64,000 nucleotides of DNA from Haloarcula salinisoli (GTDB lineage Archaea > Halobacteriota > Halobacteria > Halobacteriales > Haloarculaceae). Location of the stretch: contig NZ_RKLQ01000001.1 in the NCBI RefSeq assembly GCF_019599405.1, forward strand, positions 248,001-312,000, written 5' to 3'. Below, in pieces: positions 40,436 to 49,217 of the stretch (position 1 is its first letter; each line of letters opens with the position of its first letter). Below the pieces are notes generated by a model. It was not told the DNA's origin and did no database searches. It was given only the letters and a program-made list of their open reading frames with translations. Made by a program: the position numbers and the translations under genes.

Positions 40436-42757
40436 ATGCACACACTGTGGCTCGCGGATATCGGTGCCGACGACCTGGCGCGGGTCGGCGGCAAGGCAGC
40501 GTCCCTGGGAGAACTGACCGGCGCGGGGCTGCCCGTCCCGTCGGCGTTCGTCGTGAGCGCCGGGACGTATCGGTCGTTTATCGAGGACACGGGCATCGAG
40601 ACGGCGCTGTTCGAGGCCGTCGACATCGACAGCGACGACTCGGCAGCGCTCGCGGGAGCGGCCGAGCGCGCCCAGGAGCTGATTCTCGAAACGGCGGTGC
40701 CGGCCAACGTACGCGAGGACGTGCTCGCGGCGTACGACGAACTCGGTGACGGGGCCGTCGCGGTTCGGTCCTCGGCGACGGCCGAGGACCTCCCCGATGC
40801 ATCCTTCGCCGGCCAGCAGGACACCTATCTGAACGTCGAGCGCGCGGACCTGCTCGACCGGGTCAAGGAGTGCTGGGCGTCGCTGTTCACCCAGCGGGCC
40901 ATCTACTATCGCAACGAACAGGGCTTTGCCCACGACGCCGTCGACATCGCCGTCGTCGTCCAGGAGATGGTCGACGCCGAGAAATCGGGCGTGCTCTTTA
41001 CCAGCCATCCCTCGACCGGGGCGCCGACGGCCATCGTCGAGGCCGCCTGGGGGCTGGGCGAGGCTGTCGTCTCCGGCACCGTCTCGCCGGACAACTACGT
41101 CCTCGACCGCGAGAGCGCCGAGGTGACGGACGTGACCGTCGCGGAGAAACGGGTCATGTGCGTCCGCGGCGAGGACGGCCGGACCGTCGAGCGGTCGGTC
41201 CCCGACGAGAAACGTGACGCGCAGGTGCTCGAGGAGTCCGAACTCCGTCGGCTCATCGAGCTGGGCGACCGCGTCGAGGCCCACTACGACTGCCCGCAGG
41301 ACGTCGAGTGGGCCATGCGCGACGGGGAGCTGTACCTGCTGCAGTCCCGACCAATCACCACAATCGACGACGCCGAGCCCGCCGTCGGCACCGGCGCGTC
41401 GGCCGACGGCGGCGCCATGCAGAGCCCGCCCGACGAGGTGCGGCTCTCGGGTATCGGCTCCAGCCCCGGCAAGGTGTCGGGCACGGTCCGTATCGTCGAC
41501 AAGCTGGACAACCTCGACAAGGTAGAGCAGGGCGACATCATCGTCACGGAGATGACCACGCCCGACATGGTGCCGGCGATGAAACGCGCCGCGGGTATCG
41601 TCACCGACCAGGGCGGGATGACGAGCCACGCCGCCATCGTCTCCCGCGAACTTGGCGTTCCTGCCGTGGTCGGCACCGACGACGCCACCGAGCGGCTCCG
41701 GGACGGCCAGACGGTCACGATCAACGGCGAGATGGGAACCGTCGAGGTCGGCGAGCCCGAGTCGGCGGCGAGCGACGACGCGGGGTCGGGCGACGGAGCC
41801 GCGCCGGTAGACGCCTCGGCGTCGGGTTCCACGGCCCCGCCGACGGAGCAAGGACACAGCCCGGTCAAGCCCATGACCGGCACCGAGGTGAAGGTCAACG
41901 TCTCCATCCCGGAGGCGGCCGAACGGGCCGCGGCGACCGGTGCCGACGGCGTCGGCCTGCTGCGCATCGAGCACATGATACTCTCGACGGACAAGACGCC
42001 CACGCGGTACGTCGAAGACCACGGCGAACGCGCCTACGTCGACGAGATCGTCGAGGGCGTCCGGGGTGTGGCCGAGGCGTTCTACCCCCGGCCGGTGCGG
42101 GTCCGCACCCTCGATGCGCCTTCCGACGAGTTTCGCCAGCTCCAGGGCGGCGAAGACGAGCCGGCCGAACACAACCCGATGCTGGGCTACCGTGGCATCC
42201 GGCGGTCGCTCGACCGGCCCGACGAGTTCGAACTCGAACTGCGCGCCTTCGCCCGGCTGTACGAACTGGGCTACGACAACGTCGAGCTAATGCTCCCGCT
42301 CGTCACCGACGCCGAGGACGTGCTTCGGGCGAAGTCCATGATGCAGGCGGCCGGTATCGACCCCGACAAGCGCGACTGGGGCGTGATGATCGAGACGCCC
42401 GCGAGCGCGCTCGGCATCGAGGAGCTGTGCGAGACGGGTATCGACTTCGCCTCCTTCGGGACGAACGACCTCACCCAGTACACGCTGGCCGTGGATCGCA
42501 ACAACACTAACGTCGCCGACCGATTCTCGGAACTCCACCCCGCCGTGCTGGAGCTGATGGGGCAGGTCATCGGGACCTGCCGCGAGCACGACGTGGCGAC
42601 GAGCATCTGCGGGCAGGCGGCCTCGAAACCCGAGATGGTGCAGTTCCTCGTCGACGAGGGTGTCAGCTCCATCTCCGCGAACATCGACGCCGTCCGGGAC
42701 GTCCAGCACGAGGTCAAGCGGGTCGAACAGCGGTTGCTGCTGGAGTCGGTCCGCTGA
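40436..42757 (+). CDS. ppsA: Phosphoenolpyruvate synthase
   Basis: The 773-aa enzyme converts pyruvate, ATP and water to phosphoenolpyruvate, AMP and phosphate, for gluconeogenesis. The N-terminal ATP-binding domain has VGGKAASLGEL and AVRSSATAEDLPDASFAGQQ. The phosphohistidine domain carries GGMTSHAAIVSREL with His398. The C-terminal barrel has VRTLDAPSDEFRQLQGG, NPMLGYRGIRRSL and GTNDLTQYTLAVDRNN. A Ser/Ala/Gly-rich acidic linker of about 45 residues (around 440-485) joins the swivelling domain to the barrel. It starts 66 bp after the PhzF-like gene; an ACTTAATGG element upstream may be its TATA box. Confidence 0.94.
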   Translation: MHTLWLADIGADDLARVGGKAASLGELTGAGLPVPSAFVVSAGTYRSFIEDTGIETALFEAVDIDSDDSAALAGAAERAQELILETAVPANVREDVLAAYDELGDGAVAVRSSATAEDLPDASFAGQQDTYLNVERADLLDRVKECWASLFTQRAIYYRNEQGFAHDAVDIAVVVQEMVDAEKSGVLFTSHPSTGAPTAIVEAAWGLGEAVVSGTVSPDNYVLDRESAEVTDVTVAEKRVMCVRGEDGRTVERSVPDEKRDAQVLEESELRRLIELGDRVEAHYDCPQDVEWAMRDGELYLLQSRPITTIDDAEPAVGTGASADGGAMQSPPDEVRLSGIGSSPGKVSGTVRIVDKLDNLDKVEQGDIIVTEMTTPDMVPAMKRAAGIVTDQGGMTSHAAIVSRELGVPAVVGTDDATERLRDGQTVTINGEMGTVEVGEPESAASDDAGSGDGAAPVDASASGSTAPPTEQGHSPVKPMTGTEVKVNVSIPEAAERAAATGADGVGLLRIEHMILSTDKTPTRYVEDHGERAYVDEIVEGVRGVAEAFYPRPVRVRTLDAPSDEFRQLQGGEDEPAEHNPMLGYRGIRRSLDRPDEFELELRAFARLYELGYDNVELMLPLVTDAEDVLRAKSMMQAAGIDPDKRDWGVMIETPASALGIEELCETGIDFASFGTNDLTQYTLAVDRNNTNVADRFSELHPAVLELMGQVIGTCREHDVATSICGQAASKPEMVQFLVDEGVSSISANIDAVRDVQHEVKRVEQRLLLESVR

Positions 42758-42851
42758 CCGCCGGCGGCGAACGTCCCGAGATTCGCTGTGTGAGGTGCCC
42801 CCACCAGTTTGGGGGATACCTTCATTATCGATGCAACGAGAGTATTCCCCG

Positions 42852-43331
42852 ATGGTAGGGACTGGGGACATCGCCCCGGATTTCACGCTTCGGGGGACTG
42901 ACGGGCAGATGCTCACCCAGTATACGCTCTCGGAGTACACCGACGAGGGGTTCGTCATCCTATCCTTCTACATGAACGATTTCTCGCCCGTCTGCTCGGA
43001 CCAGATGTGTGACCTGGACGATATCGAGCTGTTCCAGTTCGAAGAAGACGTCACGATGTTCGGTATCTCCCCGGACTACGTCTACTCCCACCGGGAGTAC
43101 AGCCGCCAGAAGGGCATCACCTTCCCGCTGCTGTCGGATACCCAGTTCGAGGTCTCGAAGGAGTACGGCGTCTACGACCCCGAGTTAGAGTCGGGCGTCC
43201 GGCGGGCGCTCTTCTTGCTGGACAGCGAGCGCCGGGTACAGTTCCGCTGGGTCGCCGAGGACAACTGGGAAGCCTGGGACCACGGGACGACCGAGGCGCT
43301 GAAAGAGGCCCTCGACGGGCTTCGGGCCTGA
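42852..43331 (+). CDS. Peroxiredoxin / redoxin family protein
   Basis: The 159-aa AhpC/TSA-type thioredoxin-fold protein starts MVGTGDIAPDFTLRGTDGQ. The likely peroxidatic cysteine is in SPVCSDQMC, which matches the TPxCTxExC pattern of the BCP/AhpC group and leaves the second cysteine as possible resolving residue. It likely reduces peroxides in the cytosol. An in-frame ATG at 42831 would add seven residues. An imperfect inverted repeat, GGTGCCCCC/GGGGGATACC, lies about 30-50 nt before the start and could be a terminator for ppsA or an operator. Confidence 0.85.
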   Translation: MVGTGDIAPDFTLRGTDGQMLTQYTLSEYTDEGFVILSFYMNDFSPVCSDQMCDLDDIELFQFEEDVTMFGISPDYVYSHREYSRQKGITFPLLSDTQFEVSKEYGVYDPELESGVRRALFLLDSERRVQFRWVAEDNWEAWDHGTTEALKEALDGLRA

Positions 43332-43406
43332 CTAAGCGTCCGGGCCGACCCCGAACTCGCGGAACGGGCCGCCGGTGCTTAAGTTATCGAAGAGAGACTG
43401 TGGGGT

Positions 43407-43814
43407 ATGAGCGACATCGACGACCTGGAGACGATAGACGAGGAGACGCCGTCGATGCCGGCGGAGGCGAGAGACCTCGTCGAGGCGATTCGGGACGACA
43501 CCGCCGATACGCTACAGCTAGCGGTCCGGTACTCCGGTGAGGGGTACGATATCGTCTATCTCCGTGAGGATATAGACGAACAGTTCAGCGACCCCGAACT
43601 CGAAGAGCAGGTCGAGACGCTGATGCTCAAGGGCCACGGCGACCCGCCACAGGAGGGTGCGCTGTTCAACTTCGGGAGCCTGAACGCCACGATGCGGTTC
43701 TACGACGAGTCGCTCGTCGTCCACTTCCCGACCGGCGAGTGGACGGGGCTGGTGTTCGTCCTCGACCAGGAGGCCGAGTCGCTGCTGGACATCGTCGAAT
43801 CACACATCCTCTAA
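43407..43814 (+). CDS. Conserved-looking haloarchaeal protein, unknown function
   Basis: This is a 135-aa acidic protein. A helical N-terminus (EARDLVEAIRDDT) is followed by a beta-sheet-rich body (LAVRYSGEGYDIVYLREDI, ATMRFYDESLVVHFPTGEW) and a C-terminal amphipathic helix. I have seen this pattern as an uncharacterised haloarchaeal family, but I cannot name it with confidence. Its stop overlaps the stop of the convergent RecA-like gene by 4 bp. Confidence 0.6.
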   Translation: MSDIDDLETIDEETPSMPAEARDLVEAIRDDTADTLQLAVRYSGEGYDIVYLREDIDEQFSDPELEEQVETLMLKGHGDPPQEGALFNFGSLNATMRFYDESLVVHFPTGEWTGLVFVLDQEAESLLDIVESHIL

Positions 43815-44473
43815 CCGAAGTACGTCCACGACGACGGGCCGAAGGCGTCGCCCTTGACGCGGAGCTTCCGCCCGGAGTCGTCGGTCTCGACCTCGACCAG
43901 GGCGTCGAAGACGCCCGACAGCGTCTCGACGGCGTCGGCGTTCCGACTGGTCGTATCGAGCGTGACGGCGCCGACCGCGCCGGCCGTGCTGATCCGGCTG
44001 TTGATGACGTGGCTGAACCGATAGACTGTCCCGAGGTCGGTGTACATCAGCAGGGTCGAAAGCGAGTGAAAGCCGATGCGGGGGTCGGTCGTCCCGGCGG
44101 CGTGCTGGCGCTGGAGGAAGCCGGTGAGCTTGATACCGATACCTGTCATGTCACGGGGGCTCGACACCCTGACGACGTCCGTGCCGGTCGGTTCGCCGAA
44201 CACGCCGGAGGTTCCCACGCAGTCGACTATCGTCAGCGACCAGTCGTCGGCGTCGGCCACGACCGAGTCGAACCAGCTCCGGACCCGCGAGGCGGACTTC
44301 TTGGTCGTGACCAGACAGCCTACCGACTCTTTCGACCCCTGGACGATATCCAGCATCAGGTCCCGTTTCCCGGTCATCGCGGGACCGGCGACGAGCACGC
44401 TCGTTCCGGGGTCGATGTCTGCCGCGTCGAGCGGTATCTCGGCGTCGTCCGCGAGTGTGAGCCACTTCGACAC
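43811..44473 (-). CDS. RecA/KaiC-superfamily ATPase-like protein
   Basis: The 220-aa protein resembles the RAD55/GvpD-like single-domain RecA-fold ATPases common in haloarchaea. The P-loop region reads [16 protein letters not shown], where the usual Ser/Thr after GK is Arg, so nucleotide binding may be altered. A Walker-B-like hydrophobic strand with aspartate is LTIVDCVG, and a later [12 protein letters not shown] strand fits the fold. Such proteins often act in signalling near sensor kinases and HTH regulators. It is divergent from the decarboxylase gene. Confidence 0.65.
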   Translation of the reverse strand: MSKWLTLADDAEIPLDAADIDPGTSVLVAGPAMTGKRDLMLDIVQGSKESVGCLVTTKKSASRVRSWFDSVVADADDWSLTIVDCVGTSGVFGEPTGTDVVRVSSPRDMTGIGIKLTGFLQRQHAAGTTDPRIGFHSLSTLLMYTDLGTVYRFSHVINSRISTAGAVGAVTLDTTSRNADAVETLSGVFDALVEVETDDSGRKLRVKGDAFGPSSWTYFG

Positions 44474-44598
44474 ATCGGCGGTTTCTGCGTATCGGTACTT
44501 ATGCGTGGGGGTATGGTATCGGCTCCACGCTCGCTACGACGCCCTGTCACCGAACAACACAACGGCTAAACCGGTCGACCGCCACGTTGCTGACAGGA

Positions 44599-45651
44599 AT
44601 GCTACAGCGGGCCGAGCCACAGGATTTCGAACGGGTACTCTCCTCGATGTGTACCGTCCCCCACCCGGTGGCCCGCCAGGCGGCCGAGCGATTTCTGGCG
44701 ACGAACCCCGGCGACCCCGGTACCTACGAGACCGTCGCCGACCTCGAAGACGCGGCCGTCGACGCACTGGGCGAACTCACGGGGCTCGCCGACCCGGCAG
44801 GCTACGTCGCCTCCGGCGGGACGGAGGCCAACATCCAGGCCCTGCGCATCGCCCGCAACCGGGCCGACACCGACGACCCGAACGTCGTCGCGCCGGTCCA
44901 CGCCCACTTTTCGTTTACCAAAGCGGCGGACGTGCTGGACCTCGAACTCCGGACCGCTCCGGCCACCGACTACCGCGCTAACACCGACGCCGTGGCCGAG
45001 CTGATAGACGAGGACACCGTCTGTGTCGTCGGCGTCGCCGGCTCGACGGAGTACGGCTTCGTCGACCCGATTCCCGCTATCGCCGACCTCGCTCACGACG
45101 CCGACGCGCTCTGTCACGTCGACGCCGCCTGGGGCGGCTTCTATCTGCCTTTCACCGACCACGACTGGCACTTCGGCCACGCCGCCGTCGACACGATGAC
45201 TATCGACCCTCACAAGGTCGGCCAGGCCGCGGTGCCGGCCGGCGGCTTGCTCGCCCGGGACGAGTCGCTGCTGGACGAACTGGCCGTCGAGACCCCCTAC
45301 CTCGAATCGACGAGCCAGCTCACGCTCACTGGCACGCGCTCGGGCGCCGGCGTCGCGAGCGCCGTCGCAGCGATGGACGAACTCTGGCCCGCGGGCTACC
45401 GTGAGCAGTACGACCGCTCGATGGCTAACGCGGAGTGGCTGGCCGACCAGCTACGGGCCCGGGGCCACGATGTCGTCGGGCCCGAGCTCCCGCTCGTGGC
45501 CGCCGACCTCTCGGTGCCGATGACCGACGAACTCCGCGAGCGGGGCTGGCGCGTCTCCAAGACCGGTGCCGGCGAGATGCGGGTGGTCTGTATGCCCCAC
45601 GTGACCCGGTCGATGCTGCGGTCCTTTGTCGCAGATCTTGATTGGTACTAA
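44599..45651 (+). CDS. mfnA: PLP-dependent decarboxylase, MfnA type
   Basis: The 350-aa group II decarboxylase has [12 protein letters not shown] for cofactor binding, [14 protein letters not shown] with the PLP-contacting aspartate, and the Schiff-base lysine in [14 protein letters not shown]. Archaeal MfnA homologues decarboxylate tyrosine (methanofuran, in methanogens) or aspartate; in haloarchaea, which lack methanofuran, beta-alanine production for coenzyme A is the likelier job. I use the ATG at 44599; a TTG at 44587 would add four residues. The symbol refers to the family rather than a proven substrate. Confidence 0.85.
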   Translation: MLQRAEPQDFERVLSSMCTVPHPVARQAAERFLATNPGDPGTYETVADLEDAAVDALGELTGLADPAGYVASGGTEANIQALRIARNRADTDDPNVVAPVHAHFSFTKAADVLDLELRTAPATDYRANTDAVAELIDEDTVCVVGVAGSTEYGFVDPIPAIADLAHDADALCHVDAAWGGFYLPFTDHDWHFGHAAVDTMTIDPHKVGQAAVPAGGLLARDESLLDELAVETPYLESTSQLTLTGTRSGAGVASAVAAMDELWPAGYREQYDRSMANAEWLADQLRARGHDVVGPELPLVAADLSVPMTDELRERGWRVSKTGAGEMRVVCMPHVTRSMLRSFVADLDWY

Positions 45652-45715
45652 ACGGCGGCGCATTTCATTTCACGGCTCGGACACCACTAAACTACCATCT
45701 CAGTAGCGTTCCCGA

Positions 45716-46345
45716 GTGAAAATATCAAGCTTTAGGACCCACTGTTTGCTATCGGAGGGTGTGAGTTCGCCCCTCCCGTTTCCGTTGCCGGTCGCTTTCC
45801 TGAGCGACTGTGGAACCGCCAGCGGGTCGCTTGCTGTCCTCGAACAGGCCGTCTGTACCGCGACCGGCCCGACGGGGCTGGCTATCATCGCGGTCTACTC
45901 CTTTCTCATCGCCTTTATACTGCCCCTGCCCAGCGAGGTCGTCCTCGTCCCGGCCGGCACGCTCCGGCTGGGGCTGTCGACGAACGGAAATATCGTCGCC
46001 ATCATCCTCTTCAGCGCCTTCGGCAAGGCGCTGGGCAGTCTCTTCGCGTTCCACATCGGTCAGGAGGCAAAGGAGTACGGCCCGCTGGTCCAGCGTATCA
46101 AGGACTCCCGGTTCGATATCATCGAGTGGTCCGAGAAGAAGACGATCAAGATTGCGAAGAAGTACGGCTACGTCGGGCTCGCGCTGGCGCTGTGTGTCCC
46201 CTTTTTCCCCGACACGCTCTCCATCTACGCCTTTACCGTGCTGGAGGAGGACTACCTGCGCTTCGGTGCCGCGACCTTCTTCGGCAGCGCGGGCCGCCTG
46301 GTCGTGACGCTGGGGCTGGCCGGCGGGACGCTGGCGCTGCTGTAA
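45716..46345 (+). CDS. VTT-domain (YqaA/DedA-like) membrane protein
   Basis: The protein has up to 209 aa with several hydrophobic segments. The region FILPLPSEVVLVPAGTLRLG and the later KYGYVGLALALCVPFFPDTLSIYAF are typical of the VTT/SNARE-associated family, whose members are lipid-scramblase or transporter candidates in bacteria. No ATG exists near the 5' end; I use the GTG at 45716, but the GTG at 45761 (MSSPLPF) is equally possible. It is about 65 bp downstream of the decarboxylase gene. Confidence 0.7.
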   Translation: MKISSFRTHCLLSEGVSSPLPFPLPVAFLSDCGTASGSLAVLEQAVCTATGPTGLAIIAVYSFLIAFILPLPSEVVLVPAGTLRLGLSTNGNIVAIILFSAFGKALGSLFAFHIGQEAKEYGPLVQRIKDSRFDIIEWSEKKTIKIAKKYGYVGLALALCVPFFPDTLSIYAFTVLEEDYLRFGAATFFGSAGRLVVTLGLAGGTLALL

Positions 46346-46430
46346 CGGGCCGGGCTGGCAACGTTTAATACGCAGTCGTCGCTCCGGATTGCTATGTATC
46401 GCTGTTTCGTCGGTGGGGTGTCGCCCTGAG

Positions 46431-47789
46431 ATGCGTCGACGGACACTGCTTCGCGGGGGACTCGCCGCTATCGTCGTCGTCGCGTCGCTAACGCTGCTCG
46501 TGTCCTGGCAGCAGACGCCGCCCGACGCCGTCGCCGCGGCGGCGAACCAGACCGACACGCCGCTTTCCGAGCGCGACCAGGTCGTGCCGGCGCGACCGAA
46601 CGCCACCGTGGTGACGACTGACCCGCCCGGCGGCAACAGCGGGACCGCCGCCATCGTGGCCTACACCGACGACGGCCGGACGCTGTATCACAACGACACG
46701 TACGGGAACTACTTCGACGTGGACCCGGACCCGCCCGGCTCCCGGTCCGTCCTCTACGTCGCCGGAACCCGCTACGACGACTGTCCCGACGGCCTCGCGG
46801 CGCTCGGGAACGGGAGCTTTGAGGACGGTTGTGCGAAGGTGGTCATCGAGCGCGCGAACCTCACGACCGGTGAGACAGAGCGACTCCACACGGCGGTGAC
46901 CGAGTGGGACATCTGGCACGACGTGGACCGCCTGGACGAGGACCGACTGGTCGTCGCGGATATCGCCGACGACCGCGTGTTCACGCTGAACACGACGACC
47001 GGCGCCGTCGAGTGGGAGTGGCGCGCCGAGACGGACTTCGACCGAGAGGACAGCGGTGGCCAGCCGGGCGACTGGACCCACGTCAACGACGTGGAGATAC
47101 TCGAGGACGGTCGCGTGATGGCGAGTCTGCGCAACCACGACAGGGTCGTCTTCATCGAGCCCGGCGAGGGCGTCCAGTCGAACTGGACGCTCGGTGCCGA
47201 GGACGCCTACGGTATCCTCTACGAGCAACATAACCCCGACTACATCCCCGCATCACAGGGCGGGCCGGCCGTGCTGGTCGCGGACTCGGAGAACAACCGG
47301 GTCGTCGAGTACCAGCGCGACGGCGACGGGTGGCGCCAGACGTGGACGTGGCGGGACGGTCAGCTGCGATGGCCACGGGACGCCGACCGCCTGCCCAACG
47401 GGCACACGCTGGTGACGGACTCACAGGGCGACCGGGTCCTCGAAGTCGACGCGGAGGGTGACGTCGTCTGGTCTATCTCCGTGCCGACCCCCTACGAGGC
47501 CGAACGGCTGGGGACGGGCGACGAGAGCACGAACGGCACGAGCAGGCAGGCGCTGGCCAACGAGACCGCCGGCGAGTCGGCACAGGCGGAGGAGACGACC
47601 GGGCTCGCCTGGGTCGTCGCCTTCGTCACCGGTCCCGCGGTCAACGGGCTGTTGTACGTCGCGCCCGGGTGGATGCGGTTTGGCGACTTGCTGGTGGCGC
47701 TGGGACTGGGCGTTACGGCCCTGGTCTGGGTCGGCGCCGAGCTGTACTGGCGCGGCGTTCACCGGCGGCTGGTCGCGGTCGTGCGCTGA
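46431..47789 (+). CDS. Arylsulfotransferase-like membrane-anchored beta-propeller protein
   Basis: The 452-aa protein has an N-terminal membrane anchor after MRRRTLLRGGLAA and a large extracellular domain with repeated propeller blades (TEWDIWHDVDRLDEDRLVVAD, WTHVNDVEILEDGRVMASLRNHD, RDADRLPNGHTLVTDSQGDRVLEVD). A second hydrophobic segment lies near residues 420-440, so it is anchored at both ends. The HDV and THVND motifs match arylsulfotransferase (ASST)-type propellers, where histidines do catalysis, but the sulfate chemistry is unproven here. The start at 46431 gives the signal-like N-terminus; a longer frame from 46389 adds non-hydrophobic residues. Confidence 0.75.
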   Translation: MRRRTLLRGGLAAIVVVASLTLLVSWQQTPPDAVAAAANQTDTPLSERDQVVPARPNATVVTTDPPGGNSGTAAIVAYTDDGRTLYHNDTYGNYFDVDPDPPGSRSVLYVAGTRYDDCPDGLAALGNGSFEDGCAKVVIERANLTTGETERLHTAVTEWDIWHDVDRLDEDRLVVADIADDRVFTLNTTTGAVEWEWRAETDFDREDSGGQPGDWTHVNDVEILEDGRVMASLRNHDRVVFIEPGEGVQSNWTLGAEDAYGILYEQHNPDYIPASQGGPAVLVADSENNRVVEYQRDGDGWRQTWTWRDGQLRWPRDADRLPNGHTLVTDSQGDRVLEVDAEGDVVWSISVPTPYEAERLGTGDESTNGTSRQALANETAGESAQAEETTGLAWVVAFVTGPAVNGLLYVAPGWMRFGDLLVALGLGVTALVWVGAELYWRGVHRRLVAVVR

Positions 47790-47861
47790 AGTGGGTGGTC
47801 GCCCGACCGGGCGGCTCCCGTCGGTGGACGACGCGGCCGACCCCGGTGGCCCACTGGACCG

Positions 47862-48296
47862 TCACGCCGATTCGCTGTCGGTGCAGGTCGGCTCCGGGCT
47901 GAGTCTCGTCCCGACCGCCTTCAGTGCTGTCAGGACCGCATCGGCGTTCTCGTCGGGCACTACGATACCGCTGTGGTGGTCGAAGTCGACGACGTCGTGT
48001 TCGCGGAGTTTCGGAATGTGGCTGTGGAGCAGGGCGAGACGGATGCGGTCGCGGGTCGAAGTAGATATGTCCGCTCCATCCTCTGTCTCCCACGTGGCGA
48101 TGGCACTCACGGCTTCGTCTACCCGGAGTTCCGAGCGACCACACAGCAGGCAGCAGAGATATCTGCGGCGCACGTGTGCGAGCGATTCGTAGACAAATTC
48201 CCGCTCCAGCACCGACCTTGGGAACTGGGGGCCGCCGTCGTGTACGTTCGACGTATTCTCGTCGCCCGGGCCACCATCATCCGGCTCCTTCGCCAT
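47862..48296 (-). CDS. DUF7344-type winged-helix regulator
   Basis: The 144-aa protein starts MAKEPDDGGPGDE. After an acidic lead of about 30 residues it has the core FVYESLAHVRRRYLCCLLCG and LHSHIPKLREHDVVDFDHHSGIV, as in the other three DUF7344-like proteins here. It starts about 40 bp downstream of the HTH-10 gene at 48336 on the same strand, so the two regulators may be co-transcribed. An in-frame ATG at 48326 would add ten residues. Confidence 0.7.
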   Translation of the reverse strand: MAKEPDDGGPGDENTSNVHDGGPQFPRSVLEREFVYESLAHVRRRYLCCLLCGRSELRVDEAVSAIATWETEDGADISTSTRDRIRLALLHSHIPKLREHDVVDFDHHSGIVVPDENADAVLTALKAVGTRLSPEPTCTDSESA

Positions 48297-48335
48297 AGAT
48301 AAAGGGATATCCCACCGACATTTCAACGGGCGTGT

Positions 48336-49061
48336 TTACCTGTCAACCTCGCCGAACCCCCCGCCGCCTCCGATGAGGGTCTCGAAGACAGTGGCGTGGG
48401 CCTTTCGGAGGTGATCGTGGAACGCCTGTTTCGAGATTCCGAGGCGGTCGGCGAGTTCGGCGCCGGTGCGCCGCCGTGGGCGCTCGTAGTAGCCGCTGAA
48501 ATAGGCGACCTGCAGGACCGTCAGTTGCCGCTCAGTGAGCCGCTCTTTGACCCGCTGTCGGAAATCGCTGACTGTCTCGACGGTGTATCCGTCGACCAGT
48601 TCGAGGCTGGGATACACAGACTGTACCGCCTCGACGATGGTGTCCGTATCCACGTCGACTGGTAACTCGGCGACAACCTCGAACCCGTCCGTGTCGTACG
48701 TGGCGCTCTTGGCAACCGCACCGAACTCTTCGAGCACGCCGAACAGCGACTCTGACGCCCCGTGTACCTCGAACCGGTGGGTGTCGTCGACCGTACTCAG
48801 AAGCTCCGCGTCGAGTTTCGTCGGTAACTGCTCGACGGTCTCGACGAGTCGCTGCGGGTCCCGATGGGTGGTGGTCCAGTATTCGAGGTGGGTCCCGTCG
48901 TCGAGCTGGACCACCGAGTCGATGTGGACGGTTACCCCTTCGGCCAGTACCTCGTGGAACAGCTCGCCGAGAGAGTCCGAGTGAAACCGTAGCCGCCGTC
49001 GAGGCGTCGCAGCGGTCATCCGTTCGTTTGGCTCGGTATCTGGTCCACCATCGTCTCTCAT
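48336..49061 (-). CDS. Short Bat-like HTH-10 regulator
   Basis: The 241-aa protein consists of a bacterio-opsin-activator-type domain (about residues 20-175) and a C-terminal HTH-10 domain (LTERQLTVLQVAYFSGYYERPRRRTGAELADRLG). It has none of the N-terminal PAS or GAF sensors seen in the two long relatives in this window. The tail ends with a run of five glycines, GGGGG. Members of this family control diverse haloarchaeal genes; only a few, such as Bat, have known targets. A second start (M15) is possible. Confidence 0.8.
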   Translation of the reverse strand: MRDDGGPDTEPNERMTAATPRRRLRFHSDSLGELFHEVLAEGVTVHIDSVVQLDDGTHLEYWTTTHRDPQRLVETVEQLPTKLDAELLSTVDDTHRFEVHGASESLFGVLEEFGAVAKSATYDTDGFEVVAELPVDVDTDTIVEAVQSVYPSLELVDGYTVETVSDFRQRVKERLTERQLTVLQVAYFSGYYERPRRRTGAELADRLGISKQAFHDHLRKAHATVFETLIGGGGGFGEVDR

Positions 49062-49217
49062 CAGGAGTGGTAGTCACCCAACTGGCATAACCGTAGTTGC
49101 TTGTGGCGAGTACTCCCACCGAACAGCGCTTGCCGGTCGGCCTCGACGCTTCGCGACTCCCCGGGCAAGCCACGGCAAACCGCCCTCCTTTTGACCCGTC
49201 GGGAGCACAGAACGGGT

